Assembly: GCA_018970445.1 (NCBI GenBank)
Contig: JAGWWF010000013.1
Location: 1-64,000 of the forward strand
DNA: 64,000 nucleotides
Reading direction: 5' to 3'
Origin: Alphaproteobacteria bacterium
Lineage (GTDB): Bacteria > Pseudomonadota > Alphaproteobacteria > Sphingomonadales > Sphingomonadaceae
Below, in pieces: positions 44,107-53,628 of the stretch; positions within the stretch are counted from its first letter, which is position 1, and each line of letters opens with the position of its first letter. The notes under the pieces are model-generated. The model was not told the DNA's origin. It saw only the letters and a list, made by a program, of their open reading frames with translations, and did no database searches. Made by a program: the position numbers and the translations under genes.

Positions 44107-45455
44107 TATGGCTTGCCCTTCTTCGCGGTCTGCAGCGCCCGGAATCGCGCGGCCCAGCCGGTGCGTTCATCCTGCCGGCCGCGCGCCACGGCCAGGGCAT
44201 CGGCGCCCACATCGGCGGTGATCACGCTGCCGGCGCCCACGATCGCGCCATCGCCAATGCTGACCGGCGCGACCAGCGCGCTGTTGGAGCCGATGAACGC
44301 CCCGGCGCCGATCACCGTCTGATATTTGAAAAACCCATCATAATTGCAGGTGATGGTGCCGGCCCCGATATTGGCCGCGGCCCCCACCGTTGCATCGCCG
44401 AGGTAGGACAGATGGTTGGCCTTGGCCCCGTCGCCCAGCACCGCCTTCTTGGTTTCGACGAAATTGCCGATCTTCACGCCCTGGCCCAGCACGGTGCCGG
44501 GGCGCAGCCGGGCAAAGGGGCCGATCTCGCAATCGCGGCCGATCTGCGCGCCTTCGATATGGCTGTGGGCGCGGATGCGGGTGCCGCTGGCTATGCTGAC
44601 ACCGGGGCCGAACACCACAAAGGGTTCGATCTCCACATCCGCCTCGATCCGGGTGTCGGCGCACAGGAACACGGTTTCGGGGGCCTGCATCGAAACGCCG
44701 GCCGCCATCAGTTCGGCGCGGCGGCGGCGCTGGAAGATGGCTTCCAGCTGGGCCAGTTCGGCCCGGCTGTTGGCACCGGCCACATCATCGGCGGCGGTTT
44801 CGATCACCGTGCAGGGCCGGCCATCGGCCAGCGCCAGGCCCACGATGTCGGGCAGATAATATTCGCGGGCCGCATTGGCGTTGGTCACACGGGCCAGCAG
44901 GGTGAACAGATCGCGGCTGTGCACGGCCATCAGGCCGGAATTGCACAGGGTTTCGCCGCGTTCGGCGGGGCTGGCATCCTTGTATTCCACCATTTTTTCA
45001 ATGGCGCCATCGCGGGCGATGATGCGGCCATAGGCACCCGGATCGGCCGGGCGAAAGCCCAGCACCGCCACCGCAACATCGCCGGCCAGCGCATCGAGCA
45101 GCCGCTGCATGGTGGCCGGCGGCACCAGCGGCGCATCGCCATAGAGGATCAGGCATTTGCCATCGAACCCGGCCAGCGCGGCCTCGCCCTGCTGCACGGC
45201 ATGGCCGGTGCCCAGTTGCGGCTGCTGCACGGCGATATCCGCGCGGCCGGCGATTTCGGCCTCCACCTGATCCTTCAGTGCGCCCACGACGACAACCGTG
45301 CGGGCCGGGGCCAGTTGCGCCAGACTGTCCATCAGGTGGCGCAGCATCGGCTTGCCGGCAATGGCATGCAACACCTTGTGCCGGCTGGATTTCAGCCTGG
45401 TGCCCATGCCGGCGGCAAGGATGATGGCAGCGATGGGGGCAACAGGGCTGGTCAC
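44106..45455 (-). CDS. glmU: bifunctional GlcN-1-P acetyltransferase/GlcNAc-1-P uridyltransferase
   Basis: 449 residues from a GTG, the usual length; longer in-frame extension into the gph side has no family likeness. The N-terminal nucleotidyltransferase begins IAAIILAAGMGTRLKSSRHKVLH and has YGDAPLV near 100. The C-terminal hexapeptide helix carries the acetyltransferase site (KKAVLGDGAKANHLSYLGDA, NYDGFFKYQT). It catalyses the last two steps to UDP-GlcNAc. Divergent from gph across a 100-bp gap; glmS follows. Confidence 0.93.
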   Translation of the reverse strand: MTSPVAPIAAIILAAGMGTRLKSSRHKVLHAIAGKPMLRHLMDSLAQLAPARTVVVVGALKDQVEAEIAGRADIAVQQPQLGTGHAVQQGEAALAGFDGKCLILYGDAPLVPPATMQRLLDALAGDVAVAVLGFRPADPGAYGRIIARDGAIEKMVEYKDASPAERGETLCNSGLMAVHSRDLFTLLARVTNANAAREYYLPDIVGLALADGRPCTVIETAADDVAGANSRAELAQLEAIFQRRRRAELMAAGVSMQAPETVFLCADTRIEADVEIEPFVVFGPGVSIASGTRIRAHSHIEGAQIGRDCEIGPFARLRPGTVLGQGVKIGNFVETKKAVLGDGAKANHLSYLGDATVGAAANIGAGTITCNYDGFFKYQTVIGAGAFIGSNSALVAPVSIGDGAIVGAGSVITADVGADALAVARGRQDERTGWAARFRALQTAKKGKP

Positions 45456-45555
45456 GGCCGTTGCCCTGCCACAATGCCACAGGCTTGAAAAGTGGCGGCA
45501 CCGGGCGCAACGACGGATCGCATTATTGCAACAATGTTCAGGCAGGCCGAGCCGG

Positions 45556-46227
45556 GTGACTCTTCCGCAGACAATCCTGTTCGATCTTGACGGCACGCTG
45601 GTCGATACTGCGCCCGATCTGGCCGGGGCGATGAACCATGTGCTGGCCAGCCTGGGCCGACCCAGCGTGCCGGTTGACCGGGTGCGGCACCTGGTGGGCC
45701 ATGGCGCGCGGGCGCTGATCAAGCGCGGGCTGGCCGAAACCGGGGAGCCAAGGCCCGATCTGGTGGAACCGGCGATGCCGCTGTTCCTGGCGCATTATGC
45801 CGCCCATATCGCCGATGCCTCCCGTCCGTATGATGGCGTGGAACGGGCGCTCGATGCGCTGGCGGCGGCCGGCTGCCGGCTGGCGATCTGCACCAACAAG
45901 CCGACGGCGCTGGCCACGCAGCTGGTTGCGGCCCTGGGCTGGACGCAGCGCTTTGCCGCCGTGATCGGCCAGGATCGCGCGCCCCGGCCAAAGCCCGATG
46001 CCGCGCATGTGCACGCGACGCTGGCGGCCTGCGGCGGTGACGCGGCCGCGTGCGTTTTCGTGGGCGATTCGGCCACCGATGCCGGGGCCGCCCGCAACGC
46101 CGGGCTGCCGCTGGTGCTGGTGAGCTTTGGGTATAGCGATGTGCCGGTCGCCACGCTGGGGGCCGATGCCGTGATTGGCCATTATGACGATCTGCTGCCG
46201 GCGCTGGCGGCGATGGTGCCGGCATGA
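45556..46227 (+). CDS. gph: phosphoglycolate phosphatase-like HAD hydrolase
   Basis: 223 residues from a GTG. HAD motif I is ILFDLDGTLVDTAPDL, motif II lies in ICTNKP, motif III in RPKPDAAHV and motif IV in VFVGDSATDAGAARNAG, with an alpha-helical cap of the Gph type. It removes phosphate from 2-phosphoglycolate or similar metabolites. It overlaps phoR by 4 bp (ATGA), an unusual link between a housekeeping phosphatase and the phosphate sensor. Substrate assignment is by family only. Confidence 0.85.
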   Translation: MTLPQTILFDLDGTLVDTAPDLAGAMNHVLASLGRPSVPVDRVRHLVGHGARALIKRGLAETGEPRPDLVEPAMPLFLAHYAAHIADASRPYDGVERALDALAAAGCRLAICTNKPTALATQLVAALGWTQRFAAVIGQDRAPRPKPDAAHVHATLAACGGDAAACVFVGDSATDAGAARNAGLPLVLVSFGYSDVPVATLGADAVIGHYDDLLPALAAMVPA

Positions 46228-47384
46228 CCTCGCTGGAAATCGCCCTGCTGGTGCTGGCGGTGATGCTGCTGGGCTATTTTCTGGGCCGGGTGACGGCACC
46301 CGATCCCGTGGTGCCGCCGCCACCGTCGCCGCTGGTGGACGCGCCGGCACCGGCCGTGCCCGATGGCCCGCGCGCCGATCTGCTGCACATCGAAAGCCTG
46401 AACGGCCCGGTGCTGATCCTGCGTGGCACCCTGGTGGAGGCGGCCAACAGCGCCGCGCGCAGCCTGCTGGGCAGCCGTGTGGTGGGCAGCGACATCCGCC
46501 TGACGGTGCGCCACCCGGCGCTGCTGGACGCGGTGGACCAGGTGATGGCCGATGGCGCATCCGACGAACGCGAGATCACCGGGCTGGGCAGTGGCGGCCT
46601 GGCCGGGGGCAACCGCAGTTTCCGGCTGCGCGCGCTGGCCGATGGCGCCGGGCGCTGCATCGTGCTGCTGGATGATGTGACCCAGGCCAAGGCGACCGAG
46701 CGGATGCGGGTGGATTTCGTGGCCAATGCCAGCCACGAACTGCGCACGCCGCTGGCCACGCTCACCGGTTTCATCGAGACCCTGCAAGGCCCGGCCGCCG
46801 AGGATGAACCGGCGCGGCAGCGGTTCCTCACCATCATGGCCCAGGAAGCCGATCGCATGCGCCGGCTGATCGATGATCTGATGAGCCTGTCGCGCATCGA
46901 GCTGGACAAGTTCATCCGGCCCACCCAGCCGCTGGGCCTGGCCGGTATTGCCGCGGAAGTGGCGCGCACGCTGGCGATGCGGCTTGATGCCGATCAGCGC
47001 CGCCTGGTGATCGAGGAGCCGGCCGATCTGTCGCCGGTGATCGCCGATCGCGACCAGGTGCTGCAGGTGCTGCACAATCTTGTCTCCAACGCGCTGAAAT
47101 ATGGCCGCAGCGGCACCCCGATCGCGGTGGCATTGGCGAACAGCGGCGACATGGTGCAGATCAGCGTGCGCGATATCGGCGAGGGCATTGCGCCCGAACA
47201 TCTGCCGCGCCTGACCGAGCGTTTCTATCGCGTCGATTCCCAGCGCAGCCGCACCATGGGCGGCACCGGGCTGGGGCTGGCCATCGTGAAACATATCGTT
47301 GAACGCCATCGCGGCCGGCTGGAGATCGACAGCCGCCAGGGCGAAGGCACCGAGGTGCGGTTCAGTCTGCCGAAAGCGCCGTAA
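46224..47384 (+). CDS. phoR: phosphate-regulon sensor histidine kinase
   Basis: 386 residues. One N-terminal membrane span (EIALLVLAVMLLGYFLG) leads to a proline-rich linker, a PAS-like domain (about 55-155), the phosphorylated histidine H171 in ANASHELRTPL, and a HATPase_c domain with NLVSNALKYG and GGTGLGLAIVK. PhoR phosphorylates PhoB when Pi is scarce, signalling through PstSCAB and PhoU. Here it precedes the pst genes and is separated from phoB, which ends the cluster. The Pho box begins 6 bp after its stop. Confidence 0.92.
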   Translation: MTSLEIALLVLAVMLLGYFLGRVTAPDPVVPPPPSPLVDAPAPAVPDGPRADLLHIESLNGPVLILRGTLVEAANSAARSLLGSRVVGSDIRLTVRHPALLDAVDQVMADGASDEREITGLGSGGLAGGNRSFRLRALADGAGRCIVLLDDVTQAKATERMRVDFVANASHELRTPLATLTGFIETLQGPAAEDEPARQRFLTIMAQEADRMRRLIDDLMSLSRIELDKFIRPTQPLGLAGIAAEVARTLAMRLDADQRRLVIEEPADLSPVIADRDQVLQVLHNLVSNALKYGRSGTPIAVALANSGDMVQISVRDIGEGIAPEHLPRLTERFYRVDSQRSRTMGGTGLGLAIVKHIVERHRGRLEIDSRQGEGTEVRFSLPKAP

Positions 47385-47389
47385 CAGGA

Positions 47390-47418
47390 ATGTCACAAAT
47401 CCGTCATAAGGCCCTCAT
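47390..47418 (+). promoter_or_regulatory. Pho box with three 11-bp-spaced repeats
   Basis: Three heptamers, ATGTCAC, CCGTCAT and CCCTCAT, start at 47390, 47401 and 47412, separated by AAAT and AAGG. The first two match the CTGTCAT Pho consensus well; the third is weaker. The site is 76 bp before the pstS start, as expected for PhoB activation of pstS. Confidence 0.85.
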
Positions 47419-47493
47419 CGGCGGGCGCTAGGGCGTTGCCATGGGGAAATTGCGGCCGCGCCGATTCGGCCAGCCGCCATCAAGAGGTCGACC

Positions 47494-48567
47494 TTGCAGC
47501 ACAGTGGATCGCGTGACAGCCGGGCAGTGCGGCTTGGCCTGTGCGCCGCGGGGCTGGTGCTGGCGTCGCTGCTGGTGGCGGCGTGCGCTGGCGGCAGCCG
47601 CACGCAGATCCGCATTGTCGGCTCGTCCACCGTCTACCCCTTCACCACGGCGGTGGCCGAACAGTTCAAGCGCAAATGGCCGGAATTTCCGGCCCCGATC
47701 GTCGAATCGACCGGCACCGGCGGCGGCATCAAATTGATGTGCGCCGGCCTGGGCGCGCAGTTTCCCGATGCCGCCAACGCCTCGCGCCGGATCAAGCGCA
47801 GCGAGCTGGACGATTGCGCCAAGCATGGCGTGAAGGGCCTGATCGAATTGCAGGTGGGCATCGATGGTCTGGTCATCGCGCAGAGCCGCCAGGGCAGCTT
47901 TCCCGGCTTGACCGAGCGTGATGTCTATCTGGCGCTGGCCGCCAATCCGTTTGGCAAGGGCCCCAACACCGCGCGCAGCTGGCGCGATGTCAACCCGGCG
48001 CTGCCCGACATCCGCATCGAGGTGATCGGCCCGCCGCCCACCAGCGGCACCCGCGACAGTTTCAACGAACTGTACATGCTGAAAGGCTGCAACAGCGAAC
48101 CCGCCATGCAGGCCCTGAAGAAGAGCGACGAGGCCGCCCACAAGCAGATCTGCGAGAAGGTGCGCGAGGATGGCGCGTTCGTGGAAGGCGGCGAGAACGA
48201 CAATCTGATCGTCCAGAAGATTGCCGCCAATCCGCAGGCGCTGGGCGTGTTCGGTTACAGCTTTGTCGAGGAAAACAGCGACAAGGTGAAGGATGTGCCG
48301 CTGGGCGGCGTGGCGGCCACCTATGACAATATTGCCGGCGGCCGCTTCCCGGCATCGCGGCCGCTGTACCTGTATGTGAAGGCGCAGCACGTGCCGGCGG
48401 TGCGCGGCATGCGCGAATTCCTGGCCGAATTTGCCCGCGAATCGACCTGGGGGCGCGGCGGCTATCTGGCGCGCAAGGGGCTGGTGGCGGCACCCGAACC
48501 GGTGCGCCGGGCCGGCGAGGCCGTGGCCCGCAATCTGACCCTGCTGGAAGAGGCCGGCATTTCATGA
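47494..48567 (+). CDS. pstS: phosphate ABC transporter substrate-binding lipoprotein
   Basis: 357 residues starting at TTG with AGAGGT 5 bases upstream. The lipobox LLVAAC near residue 30 predicts an acylated, membrane-tethered binding protein rather than a free periplasmic one. Phosphate-binding signatures are IRIVGSSTVYPFT, ESTGTGGGIKLMCAG and GPPPTSGTRDSF. It captures phosphate for PstCAB. Four bases overlap pstC. The Pho box lies upstream. An ATG further upstream opens a different reading frame. Confidence 0.9.
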   Translation: MQHSGSRDSRAVRLGLCAAGLVLASLLVAACAGGSRTQIRIVGSSTVYPFTTAVAEQFKRKWPEFPAPIVESTGTGGGIKLMCAGLGAQFPDAANASRRIKRSELDDCAKHGVKGLIELQVGIDGLVIAQSRQGSFPGLTERDVYLALAANPFGKGPNTARSWRDVNPALPDIRIEVIGPPPTSGTRDSFNELYMLKGCNSEPAMQALKKSDEAAHKQICEKVREDGAFVEGGENDNLIVQKIAANPQALGVFGYSFVEENSDKVKDVPLGGVAATYDNIAGGRFPASRPLYLYVKAQHVPAVRGMREFLAEFARESTWGRGGYLARKGLVAAPEPVRRAGEAVARNLTLLEEAGIS

Positions 48568-49958
48568 AGCTGCTGATCGCCTTTGCGCTGGTGCTGGCGC
48601 TGGCCGGTCTGGCCTATCTGGCTGGCCGGGCCCGCGCCGTGCGGATGACCCTGGCCGCCGGTGGCCGCATCGGGGCGGTGCATTCGCGGCCCGCCTATCA
48701 CGGTGCCTATGTGGCGGTGCTGGCGCTGGCCCCGGCGCTGATCCTGCTGGCCGGCTGGGGCCTGATGGGTGAAGGCGTGATCGAAGGCCGGGTGCTGGCG
48801 ACGCTGGATGCCGCCAGCCAGCCGGCACCGGGGCCGGACCGTGCGGCGCTGATGAACGAGGTGCGCGGGCTGGTGGCCGGCGATCTGCCCCAGGCCTTCA
48901 ACCCGCTCGCCCCGGTGCTGGCGCCGCGCTATGCCGCGACGAGGGCCAATCTGGATCTGCTGGCCGGCGCGCTCGCTGTGGCGCTGCTCTGTCTGGGCGG
49001 CCTGTGGGGTTACAGCCGCATCCGGCCGGATTTCCGCGCCCGCAACCGGGTGGAATCCCAGGTGCGCGCCCTGTTGCTGCTCGCCTCCGTGGTGGCGATC
49101 CTCACCACCTTCGGCATCGTGCTGTCGCTGATCTTTGAATCGATCCGCTTCTTCCGGCTGGTGTCGCCGATCGAATTCCTCACCGGCCTGGCCTGGAGCC
49201 CGCAGACCGCCCTGCGCGCCGATCAGGTCGGCTCCACCGGTGCCTTCGGGGCGGTGCCCCTGTTCTGGGGCACGATCTTCATCGGCGCGATCATCGCCAT
49301 GGCCGTGGCCATCCCGCTGGGCCTGATGTCGGCCATCTATCTCACCCAATATGCACAGCCGCGCCTGCGCCGCTGGCTCAAACCGGTGCTGGAACTGCTC
49401 GCTGGCGTGCCCACCGTGGTCTATGGCTTTTTCGCCGCGCTCACCGTGGCGCCGGTGGTGCGCCAGATCGCGGTGGCGCTGGGGATGAGCGATGCCTCGT
49501 CCGACAGCGCGCTGGCCGCCGGCCTGGTGATGGGGGTGATGATCATTCCCTTTGTCTCCTCGATGGCCGATGATGCCTTGACGGCGGTGCCGCGGGCGAT
49601 GCGCGATGGCAGCCTGGCGATGGGCGCGACCATGAGCGAGACGGTGAAGAAGGTGATGGTGCCGGCGGCGCTGCCGGGCATCATCGGCGGCGTGCTGCTG
49701 GCGGTGAGCCGCGCCATCGGCGAGACGATGATCGTGGTGATGGCGGCCGGCCTTGCCGCCAATCTTACTGCCAATCCGTTCAGCAGCGTCACCACGGTCA
49801 CCACCCAGATCGTCGCGCTGCTGACCGGTGACCAGGAATTCGACAGCGCCAAGACCTTGTCGGCCTTTGCGCTGGGCCTGGTGCTGTTCGGCATGACGCT
49901 GGTGCTGAACATCTATGCGCTGGCCGTCGTGAAGCGCTATCGGGAGGCCTATGAATGA
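48564..49958 (+). CDS. pstC: phosphate ABC transporter permease PstC
   Basis: 464 residues, the long alphaproteobacterial form. An N-terminal extension of about 170 residues contains two or three extra hydrophobic spans before the transporter core. The core has LLAGVPTVVYGFFAAL and the ATPase-contact region GATMSETVKKVMVPAALPG. It forms the inner-membrane phosphate channel with PstA. It overlaps pstS and pstA by 4 bp each, so stoichiometric co-translation is likely. Confidence 0.92.
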   Translation: MKLLIAFALVLALAGLAYLAGRARAVRMTLAAGGRIGAVHSRPAYHGAYVAVLALAPALILLAGWGLMGEGVIEGRVLATLDAASQPAPGPDRAALMNEVRGLVAGDLPQAFNPLAPVLAPRYAATRANLDLLAGALAVALLCLGGLWGYSRIRPDFRARNRVESQVRALLLLASVVAILTTFGIVLSLIFESIRFFRLVSPIEFLTGLAWSPQTALRADQVGSTGAFGAVPLFWGTIFIGAIIAMAVAIPLGLMSAIYLTQYAQPRLRRWLKPVLELLAGVPTVVYGFFAALTVAPVVRQIAVALGMSDASSDSALAAGLVMGVMIIPFVSSMADDALTAVPRAMRDGSLAMGATMSETVKKVMVPAALPGIIGGVLLAVSRAIGETMIVVMAAGLAANLTANPFSSVTTVTTQIVALLTGDQEFDSAKTLSAFALGLVLFGMTLVLNIYALAVVKRYREAYE

Positions 49959-51262
49959 CGGCGATGCCGATCATCCCGCCGCTGCCGGAACGCCAGCCGA
50001 CCGACTGGACCTCGCCCGCCATGCAGGCCCGGCTTGCCGCGCGCTATCGCGGCGAACGCAATTTCCGCCGGATGGGCGCGGCTGCGCTGCTCATTGCCGC
50101 CAGCTTTCTGGCGTTCCTGCTGTTCACCATCGTGCGCGATGGCTGGAGCGGTTTCCTGCGCACCGAAGCGCGGGTGGAAGTGACCTTCACCGCCGCCACG
50201 CTGGATGTCGATCCGGCGGCCGTGGCCGGGCCGAACGGGGCGGCCACGCTGGCCCGCGCCGATTATCTGGCCCTGATGAACGAGGCGGCCAAGGGGCTGG
50301 ACCCGGCCGCCGGCACCCTGTCGGACGCGGCGTGGCTGGCCTTGCGTGATCGCCTGCTGGCCGATCCGGCCCTGCTGGGGCAGCGCGTGACCGTGTGGGT
50401 GCCGGTGCGATCGACCATCGATCTGCTGGCCAAGGGCAAATATGATCTGTCCGCCCCGGCCGACAGCCGGGGGGTGAGCGACCGCGAGGTGGAGGCCTGG
50501 CGCTGGCTGGAACGCGAAGGCCGGCTGCGCACCGGCTTCAACGCCGCCTTTCTGGGCAATGCCGACAGCACCGAGCCGGAACTGGCCGGGATTGGCGGCG
50601 CAGCGCTGGGATCGCTGTTCACCCTGTTCATCACCATCATCATCGCCTTTCCGCTGGGCGTGCTGTCGGCGGTGTGGCTGGAGGAGTTTGCGCCGCGGGG
50701 GCGGCTGGCCGATGTGATCGAATTGTCGATCAACAATCTGGCGGCGGTGCCGTCGATCATCTTCGGGCTGCTGGGCCTGGCCTTCTTCCTGAACTTTGCC
50801 GGGTTGCCGCGATCATCGCCGCTGGTGGGCGGCATCACCCTGGCGCTGATGATCATGCCGGTGATCGTGATTGCGGCGCGGGTGGCGATCAAGGCGGTGC
50901 CGCCATCGATCCGCGATGCGGCGCTGGGCATCGGCGCCTCGCCCATCCAGGTGGTGTTCCAGCATGTGCTGCCGCTGTCGCTGCCGGGCATCATGACCGG
51001 CACCATCATCGGCATTGCCCGCGCCCTGGGGGAAACCGCGCCGCTGCTGCTGATCGGGATGCGGGCCTTTGTCACCGACGTGCCGCAGGGCATCACCGCG
51101 CCGGCGACCGTGCTGCCGATGCAGGTGTTCCTGTGGTCGGATGATGTGCAGCGCGGCTTTGTCGAAAAAACCTCTGCGGCCATATTGGTGCTGCTGGTGA
51201 TCCTGATCACCATGAACAGCCTGGCCATCTATCTTCGCAACCGTTTCGAGAGGCGCTGGTGA
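49955..51262 (+). CDS. pstA: phosphate ABC transporter permease PstA
   Basis: 435 residues. The N-terminal half (about 30-210) is the DUF3333-type extension found in alphaproteobacterial PstA: one span ([19 protein letters not shown]) and a periplasmic segment. The permease core has [19 protein letters not shown] and the contact loop [19 protein letters not shown]. The stop overlaps the pstB GTG (GTGA). Confidence 0.92.
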   Translation: MTAMPIIPPLPERQPTDWTSPAMQARLAARYRGERNFRRMGAAALLIAASFLAFLLFTIVRDGWSGFLRTEARVEVTFTAATLDVDPAAVAGPNGAATLARADYLALMNEAAKGLDPAAGTLSDAAWLALRDRLLADPALLGQRVTVWVPVRSTIDLLAKGKYDLSAPADSRGVSDREVEAWRWLEREGRLRTGFNAAFLGNADSTEPELAGIGGAALGSLFTLFITIIIAFPLGVLSAVWLEEFAPRGRLADVIELSINNLAAVPSIIFGLLGLAFFLNFAGLPRSSPLVGGITLALMIMPVIVIAARVAIKAVPPSIRDAALGIGASPIQVVFQHVLPLSLPGIMTGTIIGIARALGETAPLLLIGMRAFVTDVPQGITAPATVLPMQVFLWSDDVQRGFVEKTSAAILVLLVILITMNSLAIYLRNRFERRW

Positions 51263-52059
51263 ACCCCAATCCTGCCCCCAATCCAGCCATTGGCCACAAT
51301 ATCGTGCCCAAGATGACGGCGCGCGATGTGAATGTTTTCTATGGCCAGAAACAGGCCATCAAGAACGTCTCGATCGATGTGTCCAGCGAGCATGTGACCG
51401 CCTTCATCGGCCCGTCGGGCTGCGGCAAGTCCACCTTCCTGCGCTGCCTCAACCGTATGAACGACACGGTGGACGGTGCCCGCGTCGAAGGCCGCATCGA
51501 GCTGGATTCGCAGGATATCTATGCCCCGGCCATGGATGTGGTGCAGCTGCGCGCCCGGGTTGGCATGGTGTTCCAGAAGCCCAACCCGTTCCCCAAGTCC
51601 ATTTATGAAAATGTGGCCTATGGGCCGCGCATCCACGGCCTGGCCCGTGCCAAGGCCGACATGGACAATATCGTTGAAAGCGCGCTGCGGCGGGCCGGCC
51701 TGTGGGACGAGGTGAAGGACCGCCTGGCCGAAAGCGGCACCGCCATGTCGGGCGGGCAACAGCAGCGGCTGTGCATCGCACGGGCCATCGCGGTGGACCC
51801 CGAAGTGATCCTGATGGACGAGCCCTGTTCGGCGCTGGATCCCATCGCCACCGCCCGCATCGAGGAGCTGATCGACGAACTGCGGGGCCGTTATGCCATC
51901 GTGATCGTCACGCACAACATGCAGCAGGCCGCCCGCGTTTCCCAGAAGACCGCGTTTTTCCACCTCGGCACGCTGGTGGAATATGACGACACGTCGGCGA
52001 TCTTCACCAATCCGAAGGCGACCCGCACCAAGGATTATATCACCGGCCGCTATGGCTGA
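51259..52059 (+). CDS. pstB: phosphate ABC transporter ATP-binding protein
   Basis: 266 residues from GTG. Walker [10 protein letters not shown], the PstB-specific [10 protein letters not shown] that follows, the Q-loop in [21 protein letters not shown], signature [14 protein letters not shown] and Walker [14 protein letters not shown] are all intact. The 20-residue N-terminal tail before the first strand is poorly conserved; the ATG at codon 19 is another possible start. It powers PstCA. Confidence 0.93.
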   Translation: MNPNPAPNPAIGHNIVPKMTARDVNVFYGQKQAIKNVSIDVSSEHVTAFIGPSGCGKSTFLRCLNRMNDTVDGARVEGRIELDSQDIYAPAMDVVQLRARVGMVFQKPNPFPKSIYENVAYGPRIHGLARAKADMDNIVESALRRAGLWDEVKDRLAESGTAMSGGQQQRLCIARAIAVDPEVILMDEPCSALDPIATARIEELIDELRGRYAIVIVTHNMQQAARVSQKTAFFHLGTLVEYDDTSAIFTNPKATRTKDYITGRYG

Positions 52060-52082
52060 ACCGGCATCGAAAGGCTGATCCC

Positions 52083-52793
52083 ATGGCCGAATTTTCTGCC
52101 CACACCGTCAAGAGCTTTGACGAGGACATTGCGCAGCTGCGGGCAGTGATCACCCGCATGGGCGGCCTGTGCGAAAGCCAGATCGCCGATGCGGTGGACG
52201 CGCTGGTGAGCCGCAATGTCGAGGCCGCCGCCGTGGTGGTGGAGAATGACAAGCGCCTGGACGCGCTGGAGGCCGAGGCCGAGGCGCTGGCGGTGCGCAT
52301 CATCGCCCTGCGCGCACCCCTGGCCGATGATCTGCGCGAAATCGTCGCCGCCCTGAAGATCGCCGGCGTGATGGAGCGCATCGGCGATTACGCCAAGAAC
52401 ATCGCCAAGCGCGCATCGGTGGTGGCACTGTCGCAGCCGGTGGGGCCCGCGGTGATCATTCCGGAAATGGCCCGCGCCGTCATCAGCATCATCCGCGACA
52501 CGCTGGATGCCTTTGTCGATCGCGATGCCGCCAAGGCCAATGCCATTCTCAGCCGCGATCAGCAGGTGGACGAATTCTACAATTCGCTGTTCCGTTCGCT
52601 GCTGACGTTCATGATGGAAAACCCGCATTACATCACGCCATCCACCCACCTACTGTTTGTCGCCAAGAATCTGGAGCGCATCGGCGATCATGCCACTTCG
52701 GTGGCGGAGATGATCTATTTCACCGCCACCGGCCAGCGCCCGGCCGAGCGGCCCAAGAACGACTTCACCGCCACCATCTATGCCCCCCAGTAA
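52083..52793 (+). CDS. phoU: phosphate signalling protein
   Basis: 236 residues, two three-helix bundle repeats. Each carries the metal-binding acidic pattern: MERIGDYAKNIAKR near 98 and LERIGDHATSVAEM near 198. PhoU connects PstB and PhoR and keeps the regulon off when phosphate is plentiful. It lies 23 bp after pstB and 15 bp before phoB. Soluble, all-alpha. Confidence 0.93.
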   Translation: MAEFSAHTVKSFDEDIAQLRAVITRMGGLCESQIADAVDALVSRNVEAAAVVVENDKRLDALEAEAEALAVRIIALRAPLADDLREIVAALKIAGVMERIGDYAKNIAKRASVVALSQPVGPAVIIPEMARAVISIIRDTLDAFVDRDAAKANAILSRDQQVDEFYNSLFRSLLTFMMENPHYITPSTHLLFVAKNLERIGDHATSVAEMIYFTATGQRPAERPKNDFTATIYAPQ

Positions 52794-52808
52794 TCCGGGA
52801 GACTGTCC

Positions 52809-53525
52809 ATGCGCGCCAAGATTCTTCTGGTCGAAGATGATGCCAGCCTGATCGAGCTGGTCACCTACAATCTGGAAAAGGAAGGCTTTGACGTTGTCCG
52901 CACCGGCGACGGCGAAGAGGCCCTGACCCTGGCCGAAGAGGAAAAGCCCGATCTGGTGATCCTGGACTGGATGATCGCCAACCTGTCGGGCATCGAGGTG
53001 TGCCGACGCCTGCGCCGCGCGCCCACCACGGCCAACCTGCCCATCGTCATGCTGACCGCGCGTGGTGACGAGGCCGATCGCATCCGCGGCCTGGAAACCG
53101 GCGCCGATGATTACATGACCAAGCCGTTTTCCCCCCGCGAACTGATCGCCCGCATCCGCGCCGTGCTGCGCCGGCTGCGCCCGGCGCTGCAGGGCGGCCA
53201 GCTGGAATTTGCCGGCATCGCCATGGACACCACCGCCCATCGTGTCACCCGCGATGGCCGCACGGTGCAGCTGGGCCCGACCGAATTTCGCCTGCTGCGC
53301 CATTTCCTGGAGCATCCCGGCCGGGTGTTCAGCCGCGAACAGCTGCTGGATGCGGTGTGGGGCCGCGATGTCTATGTGGAGCAGCGCACGGTGGATGTGC
53401 ACATCCGCCGGCTGCGCAAGGCGGTGAATGCCGGGCCGTCGGGCGAGGAGCTGCCCGATCTGATCCGCACCGTGCGCTCGGCCGGTTATTCGCTGGATGC
53501 CACCCCCGAAGCCCAGGCGGCCTGA
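52809..53525 (+). CDS. phoB: phosphate-regulon response regulator
   Basis: 238 residues. The receiver domain has acidic residues D10-D11, the phosphoacceptor D53 in VILDWM and the conserved lysine in TKPFSPREL. The OmpR/PhoB winged helix follows (GPTEFRLLRHFLEHPGRVF, then YVEQRTVDVHIRRLRKAV). Phosphorylated by PhoR, it binds Pho boxes such as that before pstS. A GGGAGA precedes the ATG. Last gene of the cluster; the 103 bp after it show no obvious terminator. Confidence 0.94.
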   Translation: MRAKILLVEDDASLIELVTYNLEKEGFDVVRTGDGEEALTLAEEEKPDLVILDWMIANLSGIEVCRRLRRAPTTANLPIVMLTARGDEADRIRGLETGADDYMTKPFSPRELIARIRAVLRRLRPALQGGQLEFAGIAMDTTAHRVTRDGRTVQLGPTEFRLLRHFLEHPGRVFSREQLLDAVWGRDVYVEQRTVDVHIRRLRKAVNAGPSGEELPDLIRTVRSAGYSLDATPEAQAA

Positions 53526-53628
53526 ACAACCGCGCACACCCCCGGATCGTATTTGGCTTTGCAGGCCGCGCTGCCTTGGCTAAACGGCGGCCTTGTCTTG
53601 ATTCCAACTGTTCGGGGGACCCACCCAA

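Noticed and set aside
47441-47737. ATG-started frame before pstS as the true pstS start
   Set aside because: It is in a different frame; the TTG at 47494 has a good ribosome site and gives a proper lipoprotein signal.
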